64,000 nt of DNA from CALOCY01 sp942491975. GTDB taxonomy: Bacteria; Bacteroidota; Bacteroidia; Bacteroidales; Prolixibacteraceae. The notes under the pieces were generated by a model that did no database searches, was not told where the DNA came from, and saw only the letters and a program-made list of their open reading frames with translations. Positions 27,498 to 36,569 of the stretch are shown here, one piece after another (positions within the stretch are counted from its first letter, which is position 1; every line of letters starts with the position of its first letter). The position numbers were made by a program, and so were the translations under genes. The DNA lies in NCBI GenBank assembly GCA_942491975.1, contig CALOCY010000004.1, forward strand, positions 868,001 to 932,000, read 5' to 3'.

Positions 27498-27526
27498 ATT
27501 AAGGTCTAAGTTTCTCGTTTAAAATT

Positions 27527-27727
27527 GGTGGTAACGTCTTGCCGTATGAAGCGAAAGGGATTGTGGCCAGATTTCGCCTTCTTTCTTGCTAAGGAGCCAA
27601 GGCTTTTAATTTGGTTTTAGCTTTGCATTTTTAAACCAAATTGGAAGCCTTGGCGGTGAATGAAACCCGTAGAAAACTATCAATAATCACTGCGCCCCTT
27701 TTGCTTTATTACGGTTTGTTGGTAACC
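27527..27727. repeat. attC-like site S14
   Basis: Core GGTGGTAAC (27527-27535) and core GTTGGTAACC (27718-27727, complementing 28235-28244) are 182 bases apart. The arms pair as GCCGTATGAAGCGAAAGGG against CCCCTTTTGCTTTATTACGG. The larger loop contains a further inverted repeat (GCCAAGGCTTTTAATTTGG with CCAAATTGGAAGCCTTGGC). Confidence 0.88.
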
Positions 27728-27728
27728 G

Positions 27729-28214
27729 TTATTTATCTTGTTCAAGCTTCTCAATTCGTTCTTCAATCTTCTTCAGTTCCTTTAATAAAGAGTCTTTTTT
27801 GTTTAGGTCTTCTTCAGTAATTTCAAGCAAGTCTTTGCCAATTGTCATAAATGTATTTACAATGCTCGAATCTTCAAGAACTCCTTGCTGAATTTCAGTA
27901 AGTATTGTGGTCTCAATGTCTGGGTTTTCGTTAATCCCAATAGCTTTAGTTCCGAATATATCCTGTGAGAATAAAATGAATTCAATTTTTTTTGGGAGCT
28001 TTATGTCTTTTGTGATACTAATGTCTACAAGTAGTTGTCCGTCTGGTGCTATTTCTACTTTGTCAACATTACCAATTTCAACTCCTTTAAACAACACATC
28101 CGCATTAATTGATAATCCCCTTAATTCTTTAAATTCTATGGTAATAGTTTGTTTGGGCGTACATGAACAAAGAACCAGTATTAAAAGTGCTATATAGATT
28201 TTCAGAATCTTCAT
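27729..28214 (-). CDS. MCE/MlaD-domain lipoprotein
   Basis: The 161-residue protein has a lipoprotein signal (IALLILVLCSCTPK). A single MCE domain follows: GLSINADVLFKGVEIGNVDKVEI, ILFSQDIFGTKAIGI. MCE domains form rings that carry lipids between membranes. The C-terminal 40 residues are strongly charged and look like a coiled coil (KKDSLLKELKKIEERIEKL). Permease and ATPase partners are absent from this cassette, so it may plug into a resident Mla-type system; that is inference. Confidence 0.85.
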   Translation of the reverse strand: MKILKIYIALLILVLCSCTPKQTITIEFKELRGLSINADVLFKGVEIGNVDKVEIAPDGQLLVDISITKDIKLPKKIEFILFSQDIFGTKAIGINENPDIETTILTEIQQGVLEDSSIVNTFMTIGKDLLEITEEDLNKKDSLLKELKKIEERIEKLEQDK

Positions 28215-28234
28215 TGTTTGTGTGGGTTTTTAAT

Positions 28235-28368
28235 GGTTACCAACGGTGATGCTAAAAGCAGTGCGACTCCAGCATCATCCGTTTCATTATTATTCTATCG
28301 TTTAAATTTACACTATTCTTATCATTTTTGCACTATTGTAAGCATTGCTTTTAGCTGTTGTTAGGGTT
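28235..28368. repeat. attC-like site S15
   Basis: Core GGTTACCAAC (28235-28244) complements 27718-27727. Core GTTAGGGTT (28360-28368) complements 29306-29314. The 115 bases between pair as GCTAAAAGCAGTGC against GCATTGCTTTTAGC. Confidence 0.9.
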
Positions 28369-28374
28369 AGTTTT

Positions 28375-29292
28375 TTAATCTCTTGTGTCTAGAAATTGAA
28401 TTTTTGTTTCATCCAATTTAATCATACCTCGTAAAGGCAAATTATATCTTTTCTTTATTTCTAAGACAAATTCTTTACCATTAACATTTCTTATTATTAC
28501 TCCCTGAAAACTAATTTGTGGACAAAATAGCACTCCAAAATTACCATACAAGAAATGCAATGCAACGCCATGTAAATTTGGAGATACAGAAACTAAATAT
28601 GAAATTCCAAATGCACCTCCACCAGTAGTTCCTAATGGTACTGGATATGGCTTATTAGCTTCAGCACATTTAATTGATTGCTTTTCTAAGACAGAAATTT
28701 CTGTTTTCATAGAATATAAAAACACTTTTTCTCCAGGACATATTTCATCGTTAATATTTACTGAAATTTGGAAATTTCCAACTGATTCAATTGATTCATT
28801 ATCGATTACTGATTTAAATGCATTTCTCATACAATCACGAATAGGTATATTTTTATCTTTCAATTCATGAAAATCTTCCTGATAGCTATTAAATGCATCT
28901 TTATCCCCAAGCCAAAATGAATTAGCATCTCCTTCTATTTTTCCACCTTTAATCTTAAATATTCTTGGTTTTTTGTTTTCAATAAAGGCTAATACAAAAT
29001 CAGTTTCTAGATTAATATCACCATTTGACGACACAATTGATTCATTATTATTTGAAAGGAGAATATCTAAAATATCTTGAATTCTTAATTTTTCATGTGA
29101 GAATATTTCTTTTATTGCTTTCTCAGCAAAATATAATTTACCAGCAAATGTTACGCAAATAAATGGATGTATAATAATAATTTTTAAGGTGCCTAGTAGT
29201 GGGTTTACTTTTGCAGCTGATTCATCAGTAATTTTTGTGTCCGATTCAATATAAATCTTTTCATCTATTATTCTACCTACGATTAATGTCAT
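28375..29292 (-). CDS. Proteasome/HslV-like Ntn-hydrolase homologue
   Basis: The 305-residue protein starts MTLIVGRIIDEKIYIESDTK. Removal of Met1 would expose a Thr nucleophile. Asp18 then falls at the usual position 17, and the later GTLKIIII plus HPFICVTFAG resembles the strand with the catalytic Lys and the following glycine turn of proteasome beta subunits. This assignment rests on pattern only. The C-terminal 130 residues (GTTGGGAFGISYLVSVS, HFLYGNFGVLF) are additional and unrecognised. It may be a peptidase or a non-catalytic relative. It is the only gene of its cassette, with the stop 6 bases from the core. Confidence 0.55.
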   Translation of the reverse strand: MTLIVGRIIDEKIYIESDTKITDESAAKVNPLLGTLKIIIIHPFICVTFAGKLYFAEKAIKEIFSHEKLRIQDILDILLSNNNESIVSSNGDINLETDFVLAFIENKKPRIFKIKGGKIEGDANSFWLGDKDAFNSYQEDFHELKDKNIPIRDCMRNAFKSVIDNESIESVGNFQISVNINDEICPGEKVFLYSMKTEISVLEKQSIKCAEANKPYPVPLGTTGGGAFGISYLVSVSPNLHGVALHFLYGNFGVLFCPQISFQGVIIRNVNGKEFVLEIKKRYNLPLRGMIKLDETKIQFLDTRD

Positions 29293-29305
29293 CTGTACCT
29301 AAATA

Positions 29306-29439
29306 AACCCTAACGGTTTGTGTATGAAGCGTTGGGCATTTCGAAGCACTTTCCTGTCAAGCCGCTACAATGTTTATTAAATGTAACACCCTTGAAATTA
29401 GCACTATCCGCCCAATGATTTATACACTTTGTTGTATGC
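29306..29439. repeat. attC-like site S16
   Basis: Core AACCCTAAC (29306-29314) complements 28360-28368. Core GTTGTATGC (29431-29439) complements GCATACAAC at 40219-40227 and opens the largest cassette. The 116 bases pair as GTGTATGAAGCGTTGGGC against GCCCAATGATTTATACAC. Confidence 0.92.
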
Positions 29440-29607
29440 TGGTGTTGATTCATTTCAGTCTGTTTATCAATTAATTAGCGATATTATTGAAGTCATTTTT
29501 AATTATAACCAACCTTTCCACGAAGCACAAATTTATTTTGTTTTTTTGAGCGTGGGCAACCCTAAAACCGTCCTGAAAGGCGGTTACGTGGGCAGGAAAG
29601 GCGGAAG

Positions 29608-29661
29608 CTCTTTTGCAAGCCTTTGGTTTGAGCGTTGGCTTGTGTGGGCTTGCAAATGTGC
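29608..29661. repeat. Defence-flanking hairpin v
   Basis: CTCTTTTGCAAGCC pairs with GGCTTGCAAATGTGC, and the loop holds GAGCGTTGGCTTGTG. It ends 18 bases from the stop of the broken ATPase gene. The 168 bases between site S16 and this hairpin hold no gene I can support. Confidence 0.82.
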
Positions 29662-30296
29662 TTACGACTGTGGGCTGGCTTACCATACTATTGCAGAATT
29701 AATTGTTTGATAGTCGCCTTGTTGGTCGAGATAGTCAATAGCATCCAAGTAATTTGCATCTTGAGGAAAATTACCAATTAGTGGAAACTGAATTATTCTG
29801 CTATGTATTCTATCGTAAGCCTGAAAAATTGAATCAAAATTGTTGTCAGCGTGTGCTTTTTGCTCATCCGAAAAGTTCTTTCTGGAGCCAGCAACTTCAC
29901 TTCCGTTATTTTCTCCATAACAACCTTCAATTAAACATTTCGTTAAGGAGATTGAAATATTTCCAGCATCATCAAGAATTAAAAGCAAAGGTTCTGAAGT
30001 TCTCAAGTAATAGAAGCTGTAATGCCCTGTTGCATTATGTATTGTATATTTTATTCTTATCCTTGTCCTACCTTCAATTGAACTGCATCTAATTTTGTTG
30101 GTTATATCTAAGCCTTTTAATTCCAACAGAAATTTTGGTATCAAGTTTTCAATTATTTGCAATTCACCTTTATAAACAGGAGATGTAAATTCATGATGCG
30201 AAAGTGGATGCAATAATGCCGGTAGCAGTGAAATAATTTTATTAATGGTTTCTGTACTGTTGTTAGTTCTTTCTAAAAAACGTTTTGTTCGATAAA

Positions 30297-31539
30297 CAGG
30301 GAAATCGCTTTTAACTTTTTAAAAGTCCTTCCCTAAAGTTATCATCCAATGCTGCCTTAGCTCTTTTACTAGGCTTGGAACCTTTCGTTGTTTTATCTTT
30401 TTCCAGTATGGTTAGTACAAATTTGTTGATTATGTTAAAATTTATAGCTGCATTATCTTTCTTTTTTAGTGCTGCATCTTCGCCAAATACAACATCAAGA
30501 TTCCAGTGCAACTTATTTTCAATGGCCCAATGAGATCTTATAACATAATTTAATCTGGCTGGATCAGCAGGTAATGAGCTTATGTAATAGCGGCATTCTG
30601 TAGTTTCTTCACCTGTCTTTTTAATATATCGAGTTGATGTTATTTTAACCAATGTTTTTAATCCAATCCATGATTCTCTTTCGTCAAAAAAGGTCAGTTC
30701 ATCAATAACTTCACACTTCCTGGTTTCAACTCTTCCATGACCATGATCTAATGTTTCAGATGATTTTGGAGTTTTATGATGCTTGAATAGTTTCTTAACT
30801 TGTTCGGATAACTCTTCTTGATTATCTTTAACCATCAAAACATAATCTGCTTTTTTTTCGATTATTGTTTTTGCAATTTCTTTTTGACAACCCATGGCAT
30901 CAAGAGTAACAACGCAGTTTTTTATTTCCAATAACTCTAATATTCTTGGAATAGCAACAATCTCATTCTCTTTTGAATCAACAGTAGTTTGAGTTAAACA
31001 TAACCTGTTTTCTGATGCATAAGCAGACACAATATGTATTGCTGACTTTTTTATGTTTGAATCCCCAGACCCCCTTATACTCTTGCCATCTATGCTTATA
31101 ATCTCACCTTCTGTGATTTTAGATAGATCATTAATCCATTCCGTAAAGCAGCGATTAAAATTAACAGGGTCAAGGCGACTGAATACTTTACCCAAAACAT
31201 CATGAGAGGGAATACCATGCTTATATGGATAAAACTTACGTAGCCAGTCAAGTTTTGTATTTCCAAAGGTTTCAATAACCGTCCATTCTTTAAACCCACT
31301 TAAAACTGCACAGATAGTTAAAAACAAAATTTCTTGAAGCGGGTAATAGAAATTTCCTTTTGTTGTTCTTCGGGGATCATTCAAGGTGGTAAAATGATTG
31401 CTGAAAATATTATGTTCAATAGAGTTTTGCGCCTTAAAATTTTTCATTTTTTTTGACGCTGCAAAGACTGCATCAATTCAAAGATAGCAATAGATTCCCT
31501 ATATTCTATGTAATTAATGTTTTAAAAGCGATTTCCCTG
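30297..31539 (-). mobile_element. ISAs1-family insertion sequence
   Basis: The 1243-base element has 18-base perfect terminal inverted repeats (CAGGGAAATCGCTTTTAA) and a 10-base target duplication GTTCGATAAA at 30287-30296 and 31540-31549. Both features fit the ISAs1 family. It disrupts the ATPase gene of the helicase/methyltransferase module. Confidence 0.94.
30311..31447 (-). CDS. ISAs1-family transposase
   Basis: The 378-residue protein has ISAs1 features: an N-terminal HFTTLNDPRRTTKGNFYYPL segment, the first DDE region EGEIISIDGKSIRGSG, CVVTLDAMGCQKEIAKTI with the second Asp, and RSHWAIENKLHWNLDVVFGED with the final Glu. The frame is intact and its stop codon lies in the terminal repeat. 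It is read in the direction of the interrupted gene, so operon transcription could reach it. Confidence 0.96.
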   Translation of the reverse strand: MKNFKAQNSIEHNIFSNHFTTLNDPRRTTKGNFYYPLQEILFLTICAVLSGFKEWTVIETFGNTKLDWLRKFYPYKHGIPSHDVLGKVFSRLDPVNFNRCFTEWINDLSKITEGEIISIDGKSIRGSGDSNIKKSAIHIVSAYASENRLCLTQTTVDSKENEIVAIPRILELLEIKNCVVTLDAMGCQKEIAKTIIEKKADYVLMVKDNQEELSEQVKKLFKHHKTPKSSETLDHGHGRVETRKCEVIDELTFFDERESWIGLKTLVKITSTRYIKKTGEETTECRYYISSLPADPARLNYVIRSHWAIENKLHWNLDVVFGEDAALKKKDNAAINFNIINKFVLTILEKDKTTKGSKPSKRAKAALDDNFREGLLKS

Positions 31540-32833
31540 GTTCGATAAATCAAAGGGCCAAGTTTGTAATCAAGAATTTGTATTTTATTATCAAGGTCAG
31601 CTTTTTCGTAATGAGGAACTTCTTCGAGAAGTATTTTTTCCAAAGCCTTTCTAAAATAATTCGCCGAAGCGGGATAATCTGGTTTTTTAAAGTCATGAAG
31701 ATATTGAACTGCTTTTTCAAAATAATTTTCTCCGACAACCAGAATTGGTTTTTCTATTGATTGATTGTTTAACTGGTCTTTCCCAACGTACATTTCAATG
31801 GATTTCCATTTACCCGGCACTTCGGTCTCAAATTTATTTTTTGCCAGTTCGTATAAATGTCGGTCATAAGTACCTATGAAAACCTGATAATCTGAAAACT
31901 CATTTTTCAGGATGTCCAGAATAGGAATCCTGTTTGTTAAATCCAAGCCAATAAAAACATCGTCCAGAAACAAAATCTTATAATCGATGGGTTGCGTGTT
32001 TCTTTTAAGTATTGCTAAATAAAGACAGACTGCTAAAGCTGATAACCTTGCTTCATTTAAATAATCAGATTGATGAATGATTGGAACACCATTCAGTTTT
32101 ATCGCCAACCTTAATTCTGTTGGAATATTTCTCCATTTGTTTGCCGGAGCAACCAATGGAACAAGTGAAAACCAAACTCTAAGATTCAATTTGAAATACT
32201 TTATTAAGAAAGCATTTAATTGAAGGAAAATCTCTTTTAGAACTGTTCTTAATTCTATTTCATAGGTTTCCATTTCAAGGATTCCAGCTTTATATTTCTT
32301 TGTTTGCCGATTATGAGCTTTTGATATTTTTTTATTTATTTCTTGAAAATTTTTCCCAATTGGTTTAGTACCACCTATGTGTATTGCTGTGAATTCCTTA
32401 AGAAGCGTTTCAATGATAAGTTTAAATAAATTCGGTTGGGCATCTGTATGATTGTAAACTGCAAGCAAGACTTTGTAATCTAAAAATCCCTTTGTAAGTT
32501 CTGCCGTTTTTACAAAAGTCTCGGTATCTGTATTTACTACTGTGTTTCCAAAAGTGATTAAATTACCAAAGGAAGAAGTAATTGCATTTGTTGTTGTGTC
32601 ATAATCATTGAAAGTGAATGTTATATTACCAGAAACACCATTGTTGTGATGTTTGACATACGGAAAAGAAGTGTCTTGACTGCTACTTAAAAAATTGCTG
32701 ACCGATTTAAATAAAGAACTTTTTCCACTGCCATTCTCGCCATAAATAAGCAAATTTTCTCCTTGGGGAAGTTCTATCTGATATGCATCAAAGAAGGCGC
32801 GAAAATTCGATATTTCAAGATTGGTTATTCGTT

Positions 32834-35800
32834 TCATTTTCTGCCTTCAATAATGTTCACTTCATCAATGGTTAACAGTTTAAGAAATGCGGCACTTATT
32901 GGGTGTTTAGGGTCTGAAAGCTCTTTGTAAACCCGTTCAATGGTTTTCAGGTTTTTAGCTTCATCGTCTTTGTTTAATTCGGGCAAGTCTTTTAGAAATT
33001 TCAAAACATCTGCTCCACCTGCTTTTATTTCATCAGGTAAATACAATTCATAAACCATCGCATCGATAAGGCGTTCAAAAAAAATGGCATCTGTATTTTT
33101 TCTTTTTAGCAATAGTACAAAATCAACTATTTTCTTTATGCTTTCATTCTGGTCTTTATTAAAATCAATAATGGGTAACTTTTCTAAATACGTCTTTGAA
33201 ATATTAACTGTTAGTTCAGAGTTATTGGAAAAACTATTTGCATAAAACCAATTAATAATTTTTGAATTAATCAAAGCTAAAATAAATTCATATTGATTTT
33301 TGAAATCATCTTTTAAAAGCAAATTGTTAATAGATGCAAATGTTTTATATTTTTCAGTATCGATTGTAGCTGTTAATGGATTAGAACCTCCACTAATTCT
33401 TTGTATAATTATTTTTTTTTGTGAATTCCAAAGATAATCTGGTCTTGTGCGATGGATTTCTTGAGTATTCCAATTGATGAACTTCTTTAAAGGATGTAAC
33501 CCATACTTTTTGATAGTTTTACCCTCAAGTAAGGGAAAACTGTTTTTTGAACTTGTTTCAGAAATAAGATGCTTATGGGCAACAATACCTTCAATAATGT
33601 CTACGCAAAATTGACCCAAGTATTTTTTCTCTGAAGAAATCTTGTTAAGCAAAATATTTGTTTTTTTATCAGCAAAAAGGTTGAATGCGTAACTTACGTT
33701 CCTTAGAAATTGACTTTGTTCAATATTTGATATTGAAAATTCTTGATTTTCAATTTTAATGATGTCAGTAATTATCTTTATTTTGTGATTGTTGGTATTC
33801 CTATTATTAGAAATACGGAAAATAATTGTGGAGGCAGTAACATTATCAAAAACACCACTACCTAAATCAACTAATTCTTCTATAATCGAATTATCTAATA
33901 GATATTTGCGTACTAAGTCATAAGTGGTGGTTCTCAATAAATTATTTGGCACAATGTAAGTTAATGCTCCATTTTTCTGGCTTTCAAATAGACCTCTTAA
34001 TATAAAAAGAGCGAATAAATTGATTTTTCCAGATTGATTAGCCTTAGTTTTTTTATCACTTGAAGCTAAAAGAGAGAAATATTTCTTTGCAATATATTCC
34101 TTAAAATCATTTGAAAAATCAGCATCTCTTGTAAAAATATATGGTGGATTTCCTATGACAATATTAAAACCTTCCTTAAATCCAAACATAGTTTCCGGGT
34201 CGAAAAATTTGGCAGACTGCATAGGGTCAAAGGGATTCCAACCTGCCATTTGACCGGCAACATTTTTGGTGTAACCACTGTTTTCTAACGCTTTTTGTAA
34301 TTCTTCACGTTTAGCTTTTTCTTGTTTTTTTAAAACCTTTTTTGCAGAGTATTTTCGTGTAAAAAATATTTTATGGCGGATGGAAGCCAGTTCCTTTTCC
34401 AATCGTTCCACATCGCCAGCCATCAATGTCATTTGTTGTGGTTTGTCCAAACCAATCAATGTATTTGCAGCCACAAACTTGGTTTCAAGGTTTGGCATGC
34501 TTAATATATTTCGGTTGGGTTTAGTATCGTTTACTTTCTGGTCAACGATTAATGCAATAAAAAACCGGAGTTTTGATATCTGTATGGCAATTTGCTGAAT
34601 ATCCACGCCATAAATGCAATTTTCAATCAGGAAGAGTTTACGGGCATAGTCAGGATAATTCATGCTAAGGTCGAATGCCTTTTCTATTTCATCCAACCTG
34701 AGTTTTCGTTCTTCCGAATTATTCCCTTCCCTGTAAACTCCTGCTGTTTCATCAATAGCACGTTGTATTTGTAATTCATTCCAACGTTTATTTTCAGGGT
34801 CGAGTTTATTCAGCAAATCAACCAAACGGTGCAATACACCCATTGGAAATGCTCCCGAACCGCAAGCAGGGTCAAGTATTTTGGCTTCACTAATGGCTTT
34901 AATAAACTGGTCGGTTTCCTTTTCAGTAAATTCAGGTAAATCAATCGCATGTGAAAACAAATCCCTTAGCTTGGTTTCTATCTCAGCCGAACTGCCTAAT
35001 TTTTGCTTGAAATAAGCAATTAAGCTTTCGTCAACCATGTAATTTACAATTTCGCGTGGCGTATAAAAACTGCCTGTTTGCTTTCGTGCTGTGGTTTGTG
35101 TTTCGGGATTGTAACTTGCCAAAAGGTTTTCAAAAACCTTTCCCAACAATTCAGGGTCGAGTGCAATTTCTTCTTCGAGAGGTGTGTTTTCGGTAATTGT
35201 AAATTTGTAGCTGTCTAGTATATTTATTAAGCCTTCTACCTTGTATCTTTTCCCTTTTGTCCCGTATTCAGCGTTTAAATCGAGCATAAATTCATCAGCA
35301 AAGAAAAGTTTGTCCGGCACAAAGGCTTGCCGTTTTTCAGTGCTGCTAAAACCATCGTAACGCATTTCTTTGGGTCTGCCCGTTTCTTTGTTTATTTCAA
35401 TAAAATCGAGGCATTCAAACAAACCGCCATTTAAAAAGGGAATGGTTGAAAAAAGTTCAAGGGCTTTTTCAGGTTTGGTAAAATGATTTTGATAACGATA
35501 TTTTGTCTGGTCGAGGTATTGGTCGTTTCCTGATTTAGGAAGTGTATTGATGAAACGGCGTTTTTCATCTTTGTTTTCTTCGGTAATGTCTTTATCCATT
35601 GGCGTATTCAAGGTTGCAAAAAACAGGTTTTGCAAAATTGCCCTGTAATAAACCGAAGATTCCATAGAATGAGGCTGAAATCCTTTCAGGATATCTTTTA
35701 GTTTTTTTTGTTCAAATAAGGAATTTGGAACCAGATTTTTTTCTTTGATAAACCAAACAAAAATCAAACGGGTTAGCAAACGAATAACACTTTCAGAGTT

Positions 35801-36565
35801 GTAAACCATATCATCTTTGTCATCGTTTACATCGTTCGGGAAATTTACTGAACGAACTGCCCACAAATACCAGTTAAATAGTTCGCTGTAAAAACGCTTG
35901 TTGAGTTCTTTGGTGTCGAGTGTTTTTTGCCACGCATTGTGCAATTCAACAAAGTTTGTGAATTGATGCTTGCTTTTTAGTTCTTCAAAAGTTAAATCGT
36001 AAAGAATCTCAATATGTGCCCTGTGCGGATTTTCAATATTAATGTCCTTGATTAAAGTAACTTTTTGTAGAATGTCTTTTGATTCATCACGTTTATGTAG
36101 GCGGCGGTTAATAACAGATAATGTCAGCGTTTTACCATGTTTAAACAAAATCATGGCTGGCATGGGGAACAAGCGATTTATCTCACGGGTGATATTTGAA
36201 AGTTCCGTTCGTGTATATTCATCGTTGATTAGTTCAATCGCAAAAAATAAATAGGTTTCAATTATTGTCCGGTCAACCTTTTTAGTATCAAACAGTGATG
36301 CCTGCTTTGAAACCTCTTCCTTTGTTAATTGAAAAAGTAAATCAATGTATTTCCAATCGTTAACCTTTGCTTTAACTTCATCAAAGCTTTTGTCAATAAT
36401 GTAATTGTCCTGAAATTCTTCAAAAGTTGGGCTGTCTAATGGCGCTTGTTTATCAGAAGTGTATCCGAGATTTTCAAAAAATATTAAACTTGTTTCTGTT
36501 AGATTTCCTTGCCCAAATTTCGATAAGGATTCTTTTATGATTGATTTAGTTTGTTCGGCTGTCAT
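32834..36565 (-). CDS. Large Eco57I-type DNA methyltransferase
   Basis: The 1243-residue protein has the segment GSFYTPREIVNYMVDESLI, motif I ILDPACGSGAFPMG and catalytic motif IV NPPYIFTR (N6-adenine type). An N-terminal region of about 480 residues precedes them. The C-terminal part resembles a target-recognition region (KTYLEKLPIIDFNKDQ). Size and layout recall PglX and type IIG/ISP enzymes, but I see no nuclease motif in it. The gene ends 4 bases into the ATPase gene and starts 4 bases after the helicase stop, so the three form one operon. It probably marks self DNA for the helicase/nuclease. Confidence 0.88.
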   Translation of the reverse strand: MTAEQTKSIIKESLSKFGQGNLTETSLIFFENLGYTSDKQAPLDSPTFEEFQDNYIIDKSFDEVKAKVNDWKYIDLLFQLTKEEVSKQASLFDTKKVDRTIIETYLFFAIELINDEYTRTELSNITREINRLFPMPAMILFKHGKTLTLSVINRRLHKRDESKDILQKVTLIKDINIENPHRAHIEILYDLTFEELKSKHQFTNFVELHNAWQKTLDTKELNKRFYSELFNWYLWAVRSVNFPNDVNDDKDDMVYNSESVIRLLTRLIFVWFIKEKNLVPNSLFEQKKLKDILKGFQPHSMESSVYYRAILQNLFFATLNTPMDKDITEENKDEKRRFINTLPKSGNDQYLDQTKYRYQNHFTKPEKALELFSTIPFLNGGLFECLDFIEINKETGRPKEMRYDGFSSTEKRQAFVPDKLFFADEFMLDLNAEYGTKGKRYKVEGLINILDSYKFTITENTPLEEEIALDPELLGKVFENLLASYNPETQTTARKQTGSFYTPREIVNYMVDESLIAYFKQKLGSSAEIETKLRDLFSHAIDLPEFTEKETDQFIKAISEAKILDPACGSGAFPMGVLHRLVDLLNKLDPENKRWNELQIQRAIDETAGVYREGNNSEERKLRLDEIEKAFDLSMNYPDYARKLFLIENCIYGVDIQQIAIQISKLRFFIALIVDQKVNDTKPNRNILSMPNLETKFVAANTLIGLDKPQQMTLMAGDVERLEKELASIRHKIFFTRKYSAKKVLKKQEKAKREELQKALENSGYTKNVAGQMAGWNPFDPMQSAKFFDPETMFGFKEGFNIVIGNPPYIFTRDADFSNDFKEYIAKKYFSLLASSDKKTKANQSGKINLFALFILRGLFESQKNGALTYIVPNNLLRTTTYDLVRKYLLDNSIIEELVDLGSGVFDNVTASTIIFRISNNRNTNNHKIKIITDIIKIENQEFSISNIEQSQFLRNVSYAFNLFADKKTNILLNKISSEKKYLGQFCVDIIEGIVAHKHLISETSSKNSFPLLEGKTIKKYGLHPLKKFINWNTQEIHRTRPDYLWNSQKKIIIQRISGGSNPLTATIDTEKYKTFASINNLLLKDDFKNQYEFILALINSKIINWFYANSFSNNSELTVNISKTYLEKLPIIDFNKDQNESIKKIVDFVLLLKRKNTDAIFFERLIDAMVYELYLPDEIKAGGADVLKFLKDLPELNKDDEAKNLKTIERVYKELSDPKHPISAAFLKLLTIDEVNIIEGRK

Positions 36566-36569
36566 ACTG

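Larger units (their letters stand above)
29680..32837 (-). pseudogene. RecF/SMC-like AAA ATPase gene broken by an ISAs1 element
   Basis: The N-terminal part (31540-32837) has a Walker A motif GENGSGKSS and the strand-helix NEARLSALAVCLYLAI, followed by Walker B KILFLDDVFIGLD, as in RecF/SMC-type ATPases. The element at 30297-31539 cuts it after LGPLIYRT. The frame resumes as KRFLERTNNSTETINK and runs through HPLSHHEF to QTINSAIVW at 29680. Joining across one copy of the GTTCGATAAA duplication restores a frame of about 645 residues. The gene overlaps the upstream methyltransferase by 4 bases. The truncated product may lack the C-terminal domain it needs. Confidence 0.88.
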
